Under the pieces are notes generated by a model, which saw only the letters and a list, made by a program, of their open reading frames with translations, was not told where the DNA came from and ran no database searches. From Kribbella pittospori (GTDB lineage Bacteria; Actinomycetota; Actinomycetes; Propionibacteriales; Kribbellaceae), in NCBI RefSeq assembly GCF_004331465.1, contig NZ_SJKB01000001.1:186001-250000 (forward strand): DNA of 64,000 bases. Direction: 5' to 3'. The translations under genes were made by a program, and so were the position numbers. This document shows, piece by piece, positions 46,540 to 56,838 of this stretch; positions within the stretch are counted from its first letter, which is position 1, and each line of letters begins with the position of its first letter.

Positions 46540-47844
46540 GTGAGCTCCCAGGACCTCGTCCTGCTGGTCGTGGCCGCGGTGCTCGTGCTGCTCGCCGGAT
46601 TGTTCGCCGGTGCCGAGGCGGCGCTGTCGTCGTACTCGAAGGTCCGGGCCAACGAGCAGGTCGAGCGGGGGAACCTGCGCGCGGTCCGGCTGCGGGACCT
46701 GCTGTCCGACGCCCCGCGGTACCTGAACTCGCTGCTGCTGCTCCGGCTGAGCTGCGAGATCACCGCGATCGTGCTGGTCACCCAGGCGTTGTCGAACGTC
46801 TTCGACGTCACCTGGGAGCACGTCCTGATCACCGCCGTGGTGATGATCGTGGTCTCGTACGTCATCATCGGCGTCGCCCCGCGGACGCTCGGCCGGCAGC
46901 ACTCGGACCGGTTCGCGATCATCTCCGCCGGTCCCGTGATGGCGCTGACCCGGGTGCTCGGCCCTCTGCCGAAGGTACTGATCCTGCTCGGCAACGCGCT
47001 CACCCCGGGCAAGGGCTTCGCCGAGGGCCCGTTCGCGACCGAGGCGGAGCTGCGGGCGCTGGTCGACTACGCCGAGAAGTCCGCGGTGATCGAGTCCGGC
47101 GAACGTCAGATGATCCACTCGGTGTTCGAGCTCGGCGACACCATCGTCCGCGAGGTGATGGTGCCGCGCACCGACATGGTCTACATCGAGCGGCACAAGA
47201 AGCTGCGCCAGCTCACCTCGCTGGCCCTGCGCTCCGGCTACTCGCGGATCCCGGTGATCGGTGAGTCGCTGGACGACATCCTCGGCGTCGTCTACCTCAA
47301 GGACGTGATGCGCCGCGTCTACGACAACGCGCAGGCCGAGTCGACCGAGCGGGTCGAGTCGGTGATGCGGCCGTGCATGTACGTGCCGGACTCCAAGCCG
47401 GTCGACCAGTTGCTGCGCGAGATGCAGGCGGCCCGGATGCACGTCGCGATCGTCGTCGACGAGTACGGCGGTACGGCGGGCCTGGTCACGATCGAGGACA
47501 TCCTGGAGGAGATCGTCGGCGAGATCACCGACGAGTACGACGAGGACCCGGACTCGGTGCAGGAGCTGTCCGACGGCGCGTACCGGGTCTCCAGCCGGCT
47601 CCCGATCGACGAGCTCGGCGAGCTGTTCGGCGTACCGCTGGACGACGACGACGTCGACACGGTCGGCGGCCTGATGGCGAAACTGCTGGGCAAGGTGCCG
47701 ATCCCCGGTGCCGAGGTCGAGATCGAGGGATTGTCGCTGACGGCGGAGCGGCCGTCGGGGCGCCGCAACCAGGTCGGTACTGTGCTGGTGCGTCGGGTCG
47801 AGACCGCGACCCGGCCGCAGGACCAGAACCACCAGCCCGCCTGA
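46540..47844 (+). CDS. CNNM/CorC-type membrane protein with CBS pair (hemolysin family)
   Basis: A 434-residue HlyC/CorC (TlyC-like) protein. A CNNM transmembrane domain with about 3-4 helices runs to about residue 155 (VLLVVAAVLVLLAGLFAGAEAALSSYS..). Two CBS domains occupy about 205-330 (VMVPRTDMVYIE.. and MHVAIVVDEYGGTAGLVTIEDILEEIVG). The CorC_HlyC domain follows to about 420. Related proteins take part in Mg2+ or Co2+ homeostasis. GTG 46540 is preceded by CAGGAGTGA 12 or more bases upstream. Its place after ybeY is the usual actinobacterial order. Confidence 0.92.
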   Translation: MSSQDLVLLVVAAVLVLLAGLFAGAEAALSSYSKVRANEQVERGNLRAVRLRDLLSDAPRYLNSLLLLRLSCEITAIVLVTQALSNVFDVTWEHVLITAVVMIVVSYVIIGVAPRTLGRQHSDRFAIISAGPVMALTRVLGPLPKVLILLGNALTPGKGFAEGPFATEAELRALVDYAEKSAVIESGERQMIHSVFELGDTIVREVMVPRTDMVYIERHKKLRQLTSLALRSGYSRIPVIGESLDDILGVVYLKDVMRRVYDNAQAESTERVESVMRPCMYVPDSKPVDQLLREMQAARMHVAIVVDEYGGTAGLVTIEDILEEIVGEITDEYDEDPDSVQELSDGAYRVSSRLPIDELGELFGVPLDDDDVDTVGGLMAKLLGKVPIPGAEVEIEGLSLTAERPSGRRNQVGTVLVRRVETATRPQDQNHQPA

Positions 47845-47865
47845 CCCTCTTCTTTGGAGTACGTG

Positions 47866-48198
47866 TTGTCAGACCTTTCGGCGGAGGACGCCAAACTCGT
47901 CACGCTCGCCCGCGCCACCCGCGCCCGGACCCGGGCGGCCGAGGGTGCGGCCGTGCGCGACTCCGACGGGCGGACGTACGCCGCCTGCACGGTGGCGCTC
48001 GACACGGTCGAACTGACCGCGCTGCAACTCGCGGTCGCGATGGCCTTGTCGTCCGGCGTGAAGGGTCTCGAGGCCGCCGCGGTGGTCACCGATGCGGAAT
48101 CCGTCGACGTCAACGTGGTCCGCCACTTCGCCGGCGCCGCCATCCCCGTAGTAGTTGCGCAAGGCACCGGAGAGGTCCGCGATGTCGTCCACACCTGA
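47866..48198 (+). CDS. Cytidine-deaminase-like protein lacking the zinc site
   Basis: A 110-residue protein encoded between the CBS protein and era, where actinobacterial genomes often carry a gene labelled cytidine deaminase. It has the fold's central strand and helix (DGRTYAACTVALDTVELTALQLAVAMALSSGVKGLEAAAVVTD). The catalytic HAE/CAE and PCxxC zinc ligands are absent, with Thr-Val at the expected HAE position, so deaminase activity is unlikely. TTG 47866 is chosen because GGAG lies six bases before it; GTG 47863 is an alternative. It overlaps era by 17 bases. Confidence 0.75.
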   Translation: MSDLSAEDAKLVTLARATRARTRAAEGAAVRDSDGRTYAACTVALDTVELTALQLAVAMALSSGVKGLEAAAVVTDAESVDVNVVRHFAGAAIPVVVAQGTGEVRDVVHT

Positions 48199-49111
48199 GC
48201 CGTTCAAGTCCGGTTTCGCCTGCTTCGTCGGTCGCCCCAACGCCGGGAAGTCCACGCTCACCAACGCCCTGGTGGGCCAGAAGATCGTCATCACCTCGTC
48301 CAAGCCGCAGACGACCAGGCACGCGGTCCGCGGGATCGTGCACCGGCCCGACGCCCAGCTCGTGCTGGTGGACACGCCAGGTCTGCACAAGCCACGCACG
48401 CTGCTCGGCGAGCGGCTCAACGACCTGGTGAAGGCCACCTGGGCCGAGGTCGACGTGATCGCGGTCTGCCTGCCGGCCAGTGAGAAGATCGGGCCGGGCG
48501 ACCGGTTCCTGGTCAACGAGGCGGCGAAGGTCGCGAAGACCCCGAAGGTGGCGCTGGCCACCAAGGCCGACCTGGTCGAGCCGGACCGGATGGTCGAGCA
48601 CCTGGCCGAGATCTCCGCGCTGGGGGAGTCGGCCGGGATCGAGTGGGCCTCGATCGTCCCGGTGTCGGCGACGTCGGGCTTCCAGGTCGACGTGGTCGCG
48701 GACGAACTGGTGAAGCTGCTGCCGGAGGGTTTCGCGCTCTACCCGGACGGCGACATCACCGACGAGCCCGAGGAGACCCTGGTCGCGGAGCTCATCCGGG
48801 AGGCCGCGCTGGAGGGCGTCCGGGACGAGTTGCCGCACTCGATCGCGGTCACCATCGACGAGATGGGCCTGCGCGAGGACCGGCCGGAGGACAAGCCGCT
48901 GCTCGACATCTACGCGAACATCTTCCTCGAGCGGGACAGCCAGAAGGGCATCGTGATCGGCCACAAGGGCGCCCGGCTGCGCGAGGTCGGCGCCGCCGCC
49001 CGCCACCAGATCGAAGCTTTGCTCGGGACGCCGGTGTACCTCGACCTGCACGTCAAGATCGCCAAAAACTGGCAGACAGACGCGAAGCACTTGCGCAAAC
49101 TGGGATTCTGA
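48182..49111 (+). CDS. era: GTPase Era
   Basis: A 309-residue Era GTPase needed for 30S subunit assembly. G1 is GRPNAGKS (about residues 17-24), G2 TTRH (about 44-47), G3 DTPG (about 64-67) and G4 TKAD (about 127-130), all present. A C-terminal KH domain (about 215-300) carries the RNA-binding GIVIGHKGARLREVG. ATG 48182 lies inside the end of the preceding gene (17-base overlap), with GGAGAGG upstream. It closes the conserved hrcA-to-era cluster. Confidence 0.96.
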   Translation: MSSTPEPFKSGFACFVGRPNAGKSTLTNALVGQKIVITSSKPQTTRHAVRGIVHRPDAQLVLVDTPGLHKPRTLLGERLNDLVKATWAEVDVIAVCLPASEKIGPGDRFLVNEAAKVAKTPKVALATKADLVEPDRMVEHLAEISALGESAGIEWASIVPVSATSGFQVDVVADELVKLLPEGFALYPDGDITDEPEETLVAELIREAALEGVRDELPHSIAVTIDEMGLREDRPEDKPLLDIYANIFLERDSQKGIVIGHKGARLREVGAAARHQIEALLGTPVYLDLHVKIAKNWQTDAKHLRKLGF

Positions 49112-49135
49112 CCAATCTGTCGGGGGGATGACCGA

Positions 49136-49801
49136 GTGCTGACCAATCCTGTGTACGCCGCTCTGACCGGTCCGCACGCCGGCGTCGCCGAGGTCCGTGG
49201 CAACGCCCGTCGGTATCCGCCCGCCGCCGCGCCTTTCCTCGGGCTGCCCGATGATCCGACGCCGCAGGACTGGGCTGACGCGGGCGTCCTTCTCGGCCCG
49301 GGGACCACGGCCGCGCTGATGCGGCCGGAGTTCCCGATCCCTGACGGCTTCAAGCTGGACCTGCACATCGACCTGGTCCAGTTCGTCGCGCCGGCAGACC
49401 TCCCGGCCGAGGACCCGGAGGCGGTCCTGCTCGGTCCGGACGACGTACCTGAGATGCTCGCGCTCGTTGCTCTCACCGATCCTGGGCCGTTCCGCACGCG
49501 CACGATCGAGCTGGGCACCTACCTCGGCATCCGCCGCGAGGGCGAGTTGATCGCGATGGCCGGCACCCGCTTCGCGTTGCCGGATCACACCGAGATCAGC
49601 GCCGTCTGCACCCACCCGTCGTACCAGGGTCAGGGCCTCGCCACCCGACTCATCCGCGCCGTAGCCGCCCACATCACCGCAGCCGGCCGCACCCCGATGC
49701 TCCACACCGGCGGCAGCAACACGAACGCCATCCGCCTCTACAACTCCCTCGGCTTCACCCTCACCAACCGCATGAAGGTCACCCTGGTCCAGGCGCTGTG
49801 A
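49136..49801 (+). CDS. GNAT-family acetyltransferase (FR47-like)
   Basis: A 221-residue protein whose C-terminal half is a GNAT domain: VCTHPSYQGQGLATRLIRAVAAHI carries the acetyl-CoA loop Q-G-Q-G-L-A-T (near residue 163), followed by NAIRLYNSLGFTL. The N-terminal 90 residues (AALTGPHAGVAEVRGNARRYPPAAAPF..) are typical of a group of actinobacterial GNATs but have no named role. A GGGGGGATGA stretch precedes GTG 49136. Its stop overlaps the next gene's GTG (GTGA), so the two are coupled. The substrate is unknown. Confidence 0.88.
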   Translation: MLTNPVYAALTGPHAGVAEVRGNARRYPPAAAPFLGLPDDPTPQDWADAGVLLGPGTTAALMRPEFPIPDGFKLDLHIDLVQFVAPADLPAEDPEAVLLGPDDVPEMLALVALTDPGPFRTRTIELGTYLGIRREGELIAMAGTRFALPDHTEISAVCTHPSYQGQGLATRLIRAVAAHITAAGRTPMLHTGGSNTNAIRLYNSLGFTLTNRMKVTLVQAL

Positions 49802-50427
49802 GCGACCTGTCCCACGTCTTCTGGCTCGGCGGCGGTACGGGCGGCGGCAAGTCCACCGTCGCCCGCCACCTGGCCGAACGCTTCGCCGTCCGGCTCTACG
49901 ACACCGACCGCGCGATGGCGGATCACACCGCCCGCAGTTCGCCGGGCGATACGCCGTACCTGCAGAGGTTCCTCGCCATGGACATGGACGAGCGGTGGGC
50001 GGACCGGTCACCGGAGACGATGCTCGAGACGTTCCACTGGTTCCGGGGCGAGGCGTTCGACCTGATTGTCGACGATCTGCTGCGGTTGCCGCCGGAGCCG
50101 ATCGTGGTGGAAGGATTCCGCTTGCTGCCCGCGCTGGTCGAACCGCTGCTGGCCGATCGGCGGCAGGGCGTCTGGTTGCTGCCGACGCCGGAGTTCCGGC
50201 GGATGGCGGTGGAGCAGCGGGGGTCGCTGTGGGCGATCGCCGGTCGGACGCATGCGCCGGAGCGGGCCCTGGGCAACTTGTTGGAGCGGGACCGGAGGTT
50301 CACCGAGCAGGTCGCGGTGGAGACGCGGCGGCTCGGGCTGACCAGCGTGGTGGTCGACGGCAGCCGGACCGAGGACGAGGTCACGCTCCGGGTGGCCGGG
50401 TTGTTCGGGCTCGGCCGCCCTGGGTGA
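49798..50427 (+). CDS. P-loop kinase-like protein
   Basis: A 209-residue nucleotide-binding protein. Walker A is GGGTGGGKST (about residues 11-20) near the N-terminus, followed by LYDTDRAM (D-T-D, as in shikimate- or nucleoside-kinase-type folds) and a C-terminal NLLERDRRFTEQVAVETRRLGL segment. It would phosphorylate a small molecule, but none can be named. GTG 49798 overlaps the stop of the acetyltransferase gene. The gene ends one base before the stop of the convergent tandem acetyltransferase gene. Confidence 0.75.
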   Translation: MSDLSHVFWLGGGTGGGKSTVARHLAERFAVRLYDTDRAMADHTARSSPGDTPYLQRFLAMDMDERWADRSPETMLETFHWFRGEAFDLIVDDLLRLPPEPIVVEGFRLLPALVEPLLADRRQGVWLLPTPEFRRMAVEQRGSLWAIAGRTHAPERALGNLLERDRRFTEQVAVETRRLGLTSVVVDGSRTEDEVTLRVAGLFGLGRPG

Positions 50428-50428
50428 A

Positions 50429-51436
50429 CTACAGCGTCTTCTGGTAGGCGAGGATGCGCGCGATGATCCGGTAGTTGAGCTGTTCGTTGATCGAGATCAT
50501 GTGGTCGTTGGACTCGGCGTTCCAGGTGTCGATCAGGCCCAGTGCCGGTTCCTCGTCGCGCAGCCACAGCAGCATGGCGGACTTGAGCAGCGCGCCGAGA
50601 CGGTGACCACGGTGGTCGCGCGAGACGGCCGTGTCGTTCTGGATACCGATGTGCGGGCGCTCGCGCTCGACCGTGATGGTCGAGTGGCCGGCCAACTCAC
50701 CGGACGCCTTCTCCCGGGCGATCACCCGGTGGATGGTCCGGTCGCTCTTGAGCTGCGCCTGCTCGTAGGCCCGCAACCGCTCCGGGCTGTAGACGTCGTC
50801 CTCCATGTCGAGGTCGTCCTTCGGCGCGTCGTTGATCGACTCGGTCACCGCGACCATGCCGTCGAGCAACTCGTCCGGCAGCGGACCGGTGACCCTCACC
50901 AGTTCGTACGCCGACGAGCGCGCGACCGCGGCGTCGTACAGGCGCTGCACGACGGACCAGTCCAGGCCGTCGAGGTCCTGCCGGCGGTTCACCTCGATCG
51001 CCTTCTGCTCGAACCCGTGCCGCCGGGCGAACGCGTCCGCCTTCGGCAGGTCGTACCCGCCGAACCCGACGACGTTGCGGCCCAGCTCCCGGGTCAGCCG
51101 CTCGGCGTACTCGACGAGCGCGGACCCGACCTCGCGACCGCGATGGTCCGGATGGACATGGACGTCGATCCAGACCTGGTTCAGGTTGTCGTACGCCGGC
51201 GCTCCGAGGACGAGCAGCCCGATCGCGGTACCGTCGCTCTCCCGAGCCAGATACGCCTGCTCGGGGTTCATGTCCCAGCCGTACCGGAGCATGTTGGCGA
51301 ACCCTCGTGGGGTCTGGTCCAGCATCTCCGGACAGTCCAGTTTCGTGCCGGCGTTCTGCACGGCTACGGCATCGATGCACCCGGCCTCGTCGTCGGGTGA
51401 CAGTCTCGTGATCTCCACGCCCACAGAGTCCACCAC
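50429..51436 (-). CDS. Tandem GNAT acetyltransferase
   Basis: A 335-residue protein with two GNAT domains. In the first, VHPDHRGREVGSALVEYAERL (near residues 94-114) has the acetyl-CoA loop R-G-R-E-V-G. In the second, VSRDHRGHRLGALLKSAMLLWL (near 270-291) has R-G-H-R-L-G and is followed by IDTWNAESNDHMISINEQLNY. This two-domain arrangement resembles mycothiol-synthase-like proteins, but the sequence is not clearly MshD. Starts at GTG 51436, 51427 or 51421 are possible; none has a good ribosome site. It is divergent from furA. Confidence 0.82.
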   Translation of the reverse strand: MVDSVGVEITRLSPDDEAGCIDAVAVQNAGTKLDCPEMLDQTPRGFANMLRYGWDMNPEQAYLARESDGTAIGLLVLGAPAYDNLNQVWIDVHVHPDHRGREVGSALVEYAERLTRELGRNVVGFGGYDLPKADAFARRHGFEQKAIEVNRRQDLDGLDWSVVQRLYDAAVARSSAYELVRVTGPLPDELLDGMVAVTESINDAPKDDLDMEDDVYSPERLRAYEQAQLKSDRTIHRVIAREKASGELAGHSTITVERERPHIGIQNDTAVSRDHRGHRLGALLKSAMLLWLRDEEPALGLIDTWNAESNDHMISINEQLNYRIIARILAYQKTL

Positions 51437-51503
51437 GGCGTCGGTTACCGCGAGTGGTTTATCCGCCGTGGAGAAGTTCCGCCGCCCGGTCGCCGGCCGG
51501 TGC

Positions 51504-51572
51504 TGTTGCCTGAGGCAATCGTTGGGGTGACTGCGGCGGAAACTTGACCGATTCCAGAAGAGCGGGCAGAGT
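51504..51572 (+). promoter_or_regulatory. furA promoter/operator region
   Basis: The palindrome TTGCCT-G-AGGCAA is at 51504-51516. Then CTTGAC (51543-51548) and ATTCCAGAAGAG (51551-51562) resemble the AT-rich conserved element before mycobacterial furA. TTGACC (51544-51549), 17 bases and CAGAGT (51567-51572) give a promoter whose start point falls on GTG 51580, so furA is probably leaderless. Confidence 0.55.
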
Positions 51573-51579
51573 GCGAAGG

Positions 51580-54236
<2,657 letters not shown>

Positions 54237-54240
54237 TCCT

Positions 54241-54277
54241 GCCGTCCGGGCCGGCGATCGGAGCCGGCCCGGACGGC
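54241..54277. terminator. Bidirectional terminator, 15-bp perfect stem
   Basis: 54241-54255 and 54263-54277 are perfect inverted copies with a 7-base loop, exactly filling the gap between katG and the convergent PPOX gene, so it can stop both transcripts. Confidence 0.88.
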
Positions 54278-54694
54278 TCAGGGCTGCGGCATGCCGTACG
54301 CGTGGTCGACGACCATCGAGAACATCAAGCGTTTCTCACCGATCATCGCGCGGCGGTAGTCGTCCCAGTCCGGGTGCTCGCCGGACGCGGTCCGGTAGTA
54401 GTCGACCAGGTCCTCGACGACCGCATCGTGTGGTTCCGCGGCCACCGGACTCAGTTCGGCCTTGCCTTCCAGTACGACGTACGAGCGGCCACCGGGACCG
54501 TCGACGTACAGGCTGGCGCGCGGATCGCGGCGCAGGTTCTTCGTCTTGGCCCGGCCGTCGGTGAGCGACACCCGGATCCGTTCGCCGTCGAACACATAGG
54601 TGACGTTCGACAACTGCGGCCGCCCGTCGCGTTTGAGCGTGACCAGGACGCCGAGCCCGTGAGTGCCGATCCGGTCCGCGAGAGTTCGTGTCAT
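54278..54694 (-). CDS. PPOX-class F420-dependent (or flavin) oxidoreductase
   Basis: A 138-residue split-beta-barrel protein: VLVTLKRDGRPQLSNVTYVFDGERIRVSLTDGRAKTKNLRRDPRASLYV is the typical PPOX core (residues 17-65). The length and the KTKNLRRDPR motif match actinobacterial F420-dependent members, although FMN cannot be excluded. It is probably a dimer; the substrate is unknown. The minus-strand -10 TAAGCT (54702-54707) ends 7 bases before ATG 54694, giving a leaderless start. A TTCAAG-N4-CTTGAA palindrome (54712-54727) lies next to this box. Confidence 0.87.
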   Translation of the reverse strand: MTRTLADRIGTHGLGVLVTLKRDGRPQLSNVTYVFDGERIRVSLTDGRAKTKNLRRDPRASLYVDGPGGRSYVVLEGKAELSPVAAEPHDAVVEDLVDYYRTASGEHPDWDDYRRAMIGEKRLMFSMVVDHAYGMPQP

Positions 54695-54711
54695 ACCTAG
54701 AAGCTTAAGAT

Positions 54712-54727
54712 TTCAAGCACACTTGAA
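54712..54727. promoter_or_regulatory. Palindrome TTCAAG-CACA-CTTGAA upstream of the PPOX gene
   Basis: A 16-base dyad just upstream of the -10 box of the PPOX gene and downstream of the damaged EamA gene. It is the size of a MarR- or HxlR-type site; the regulator is unknown. Confidence 0.4.
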
Positions 54728-54748
54728 GGCAACTCAGACTGTTCCGTC

Positions 54749-55397
54749 TCAGGTGGTGACGATCAGGACGCCGGAGATGACGGTGGCTAACCCCGCGAGG
54801 CGAGTGAGGCTGAGTCGCTCGCGCAGTACGACGAGACCGGCCACCGCGCCGAGGACGACGTTCAGGGTGCGGCCGATCGCGACGGTGCCGACGGACGCGA
54901 CGGACAGCGCCAGCAGCACGAGCCCGTAACTCGCCGACAGTGCAGGTCGCGACCGCCAACCCCAACCCGAGACCGAGCGCCATCCTGCGGTGCCGGTGCA
55001 GTCCGTCCATCACCAGCACGCCGCACACCACCAGTACGACGCCACCCCACGCCTTCGCCGCCGGCCAGCCCTGCCACGGGATCGCCGCCACCGTCACGAG
55101 GACGGGCGCCACGCCCCGGCTGACCGGGTAGACCGTCGAGAACTCGCCTGCGCCGTACGCCTTCTGCAGCGTGACTGCGTACGTCGTGTGCAAGAGCATG
55201 CTGACCAGACACGACCACCAGGCAGTCCCCAGGCTGCCGCGCAGGCCTGACCAGATGAGCAGTGCGACCGAGAGTGGGAGGGTGACGAGACCGCACAGCC
55301 AGACGAACGCCGGGCCGGTCTGGGAGGTCTTCTTCACGAGCAGGTTCCACGCTGCGTGGCAACAGGCGGAGGCGGTCAGGAGGCCGAGAGCGATCAC
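54749..55397 (-). pseudogene. EamA/DMT-family transporter, internal deletion with frameshift
   Basis: From GTG 55397 the product reads as an EamA permease (MIALGLLTASACCHAAWNLLVKKTSQTGPAFVWL.. to ..LGLGLGLAVATCT) for about 153 residues. Near 54940 the frame breaks. The expected end (SYGLVLLALSVASVGTVAIGRTLNVVLGAVAGL.. to the TGA at 54749-54751) continues in another frame. Compared with the usual ~280 residues, about 60 residues are missing at the joint. As sequenced, translation runs into a basic, non-membrane tail. Two TAGACA-n-TGTCTA palindromes lie just upstream of its start. Confidence 0.78.
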
Positions 55398-55435
55398 GTA
55401 GACAGTGTCTACAGGATCGAGATAGACACTGTCTA
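55398..55435. promoter_or_regulatory. Twin TetR-type operators TAGACA-n-TGTCTA
   Basis: GTAGACA-G-TGTCTAC (55398-55412) and TAGACA-C-TGTCTA (55423-55435) are near-identical dyads with centres 24 bases apart, directly upstream of the damaged EamA gene. This size and symmetry are usual for TetR-family repressors, but no TetR gene is adjacent. Confidence 0.6.
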
Positions 55436-55510
55436 CCCGGACCTGTGGGTTGGCTGAAGAAAGCCGCCGGAGACTGGTCCGGGCGGACCCGGCTGGAAAC
55501 GATCGGGAGT

Positions 55511-56821
55511 ATGACCGAGATCAGCGAGCGGGCCGCGGTACGGCGGCTGAACGACCGGCTCGGATTCGGGCCGGCGCCCGGGGACCTGACGGCCGGGTTC
55601 GACGCGACGCTGCGGCGATTGCTGGGTCCGGCGACGGACGCGGCGGCCGCCGCCCTGCCGCCGCCGACCGGGCTGGCGCCACCGCCGCCGATGGGCAAGA
55701 AGGATCCGGACGCGAAGAAGGACAAGGACGCCAAGAAGGCGGCCGCGAAGGCGCGGGCAGCGCAGGAGCGGAAGCTGACTGTGTGGTGGCTGGACCGGAT
55801 GGTCGCGAGCCGGACGGCGAGCGAGCGGCTGACCTGGTTCTGGCACGGGCACTTCGCGACCAGCAACCAGAAGGTCCGCAACGCCGCGTGGATGCTGGCG
55901 CAGAACCAGACACAGCGCACGCACGCGCTCGGCCGGTTCGGCGACCTGGCCCAGGCGATGGTTGTCGACACGGCGATGATCCGCTGGCTCGACGGCCAGA
56001 AGAACCGCAAGGGTTCGCCGAACGAGAACCTGGCCCGCGAGTACATGGAACTCTTCACGCTCGGCATCGGCCACTACCAGGAGACCGACGTCGCCCAGGG
56101 CGCACGCTGTCTGACCGGGTGGGTGCTCGGCCGCGACGGGAAGGGCGCGACGCTCCAGCGGAAGCGGTTCGACTCCGGCTCGAAGACGCTGCTCGGCAAG
56201 ACCGGGAACTTCGACGCCAAAGGGTTTGCCGGGCTGGCGCTGGCCCAACCCGCCTCGGCCGGCTTCGTGATCGGGCGGCTGTGGTTCCGGCTGGTCTCGG
56301 CGACGCCACCGGATGCGGCCACGATCGCCCGGCTAGCCACGGCGTACGGTGCCGAGCGCAACATCCTGTCGTTGCTGACGGCAATGGTTGCCGAGGCCGC
56401 ATTCCGGGATGCGGAGTCCGCGCTGGTGAAGCAGCCGGTGGAATGGGCGGCCGGCTTGCTGCGCGCCTTGCGGATCCAGCCGGGGAAGCTGGCCGAGAAG
56501 GAGCAGACCAAGCTGCTGGCCGGACTGCGCGGCATGGGACAACTGCCGTTCCGTCCGCCGAGCGTCGGTGGCTGGCCGGCCGGTGCGAGCTGGCTGACGA
56601 CGTCGGCCGGTGTGACCCGGCTGCAGCTGGCCCAGCATCTGGTGAAGCAGGCCGAGATCCCCACTGTGGAAGGCGCCAAGGACAAAGTGGCCGCGGCCGC
56701 GACCCTGCTCGGTGTCGATACCTGGACCGAGCGGACCAAGGCAGCACTGGCCGGCGTGAAGGATCCCAAGCAGCTGACGGCACTCGCCGCCTGCACCCCC
56801 GAGTACGTGGTCAGCGGATGA
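55511..56821 (+). CDS. DUF1800 family protein
   Basis: A 436-residue DUF1800 protein. It has the N-terminal AAVRRLNDRLGFGPAPGDL motif, then ERLTWFWHGHFATSNQKV (around residues 104-121), SPNENLAREYMELFTLGIGHYQETDVAQGARCLTGW (about 168-203) and FRPPSVGGWPAGASWL (about 357-372). An unusual Lys/Ala/Asp-rich linker lies at about 60-85. These proteins are nearly always encoded before a DUF1501 protein, as here; their biochemical role is unknown. No signal peptide is evident. ATG 55511 lacks a usable ribosome site; an AACGAT -10-like box ends seven bases upstream. Confidence 0.9.
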   Translation: MTEISERAAVRRLNDRLGFGPAPGDLTAGFDATLRRLLGPATDAAAAALPPPTGLAPPPPMGKKDPDAKKDKDAKKAAAKARAAQERKLTVWWLDRMVASRTASERLTWFWHGHFATSNQKVRNAAWMLAQNQTQRTHALGRFGDLAQAMVVDTAMIRWLDGQKNRKGSPNENLAREYMELFTLGIGHYQETDVAQGARCLTGWVLGRDGKGATLQRKRFDSGSKTLLGKTGNFDAKGFAGLALAQPASAGFVIGRLWFRLVSATPPDAATIARLATAYGAERNILSLLTAMVAEAAFRDAESALVKQPVEWAAGLLRALRIQPGKLAEKEQTKLLAGLRGMGQLPFRPPSVGGWPAGASWLTTSAGVTRLQLAQHLVKQAEIPTVEGAKDKVAAAATLLGVDTWTERTKAALAGVKDPKQLTALAACTPEYVVSG

Positions 56822-56838
56822 GCGGCCGAGGAGGACCG

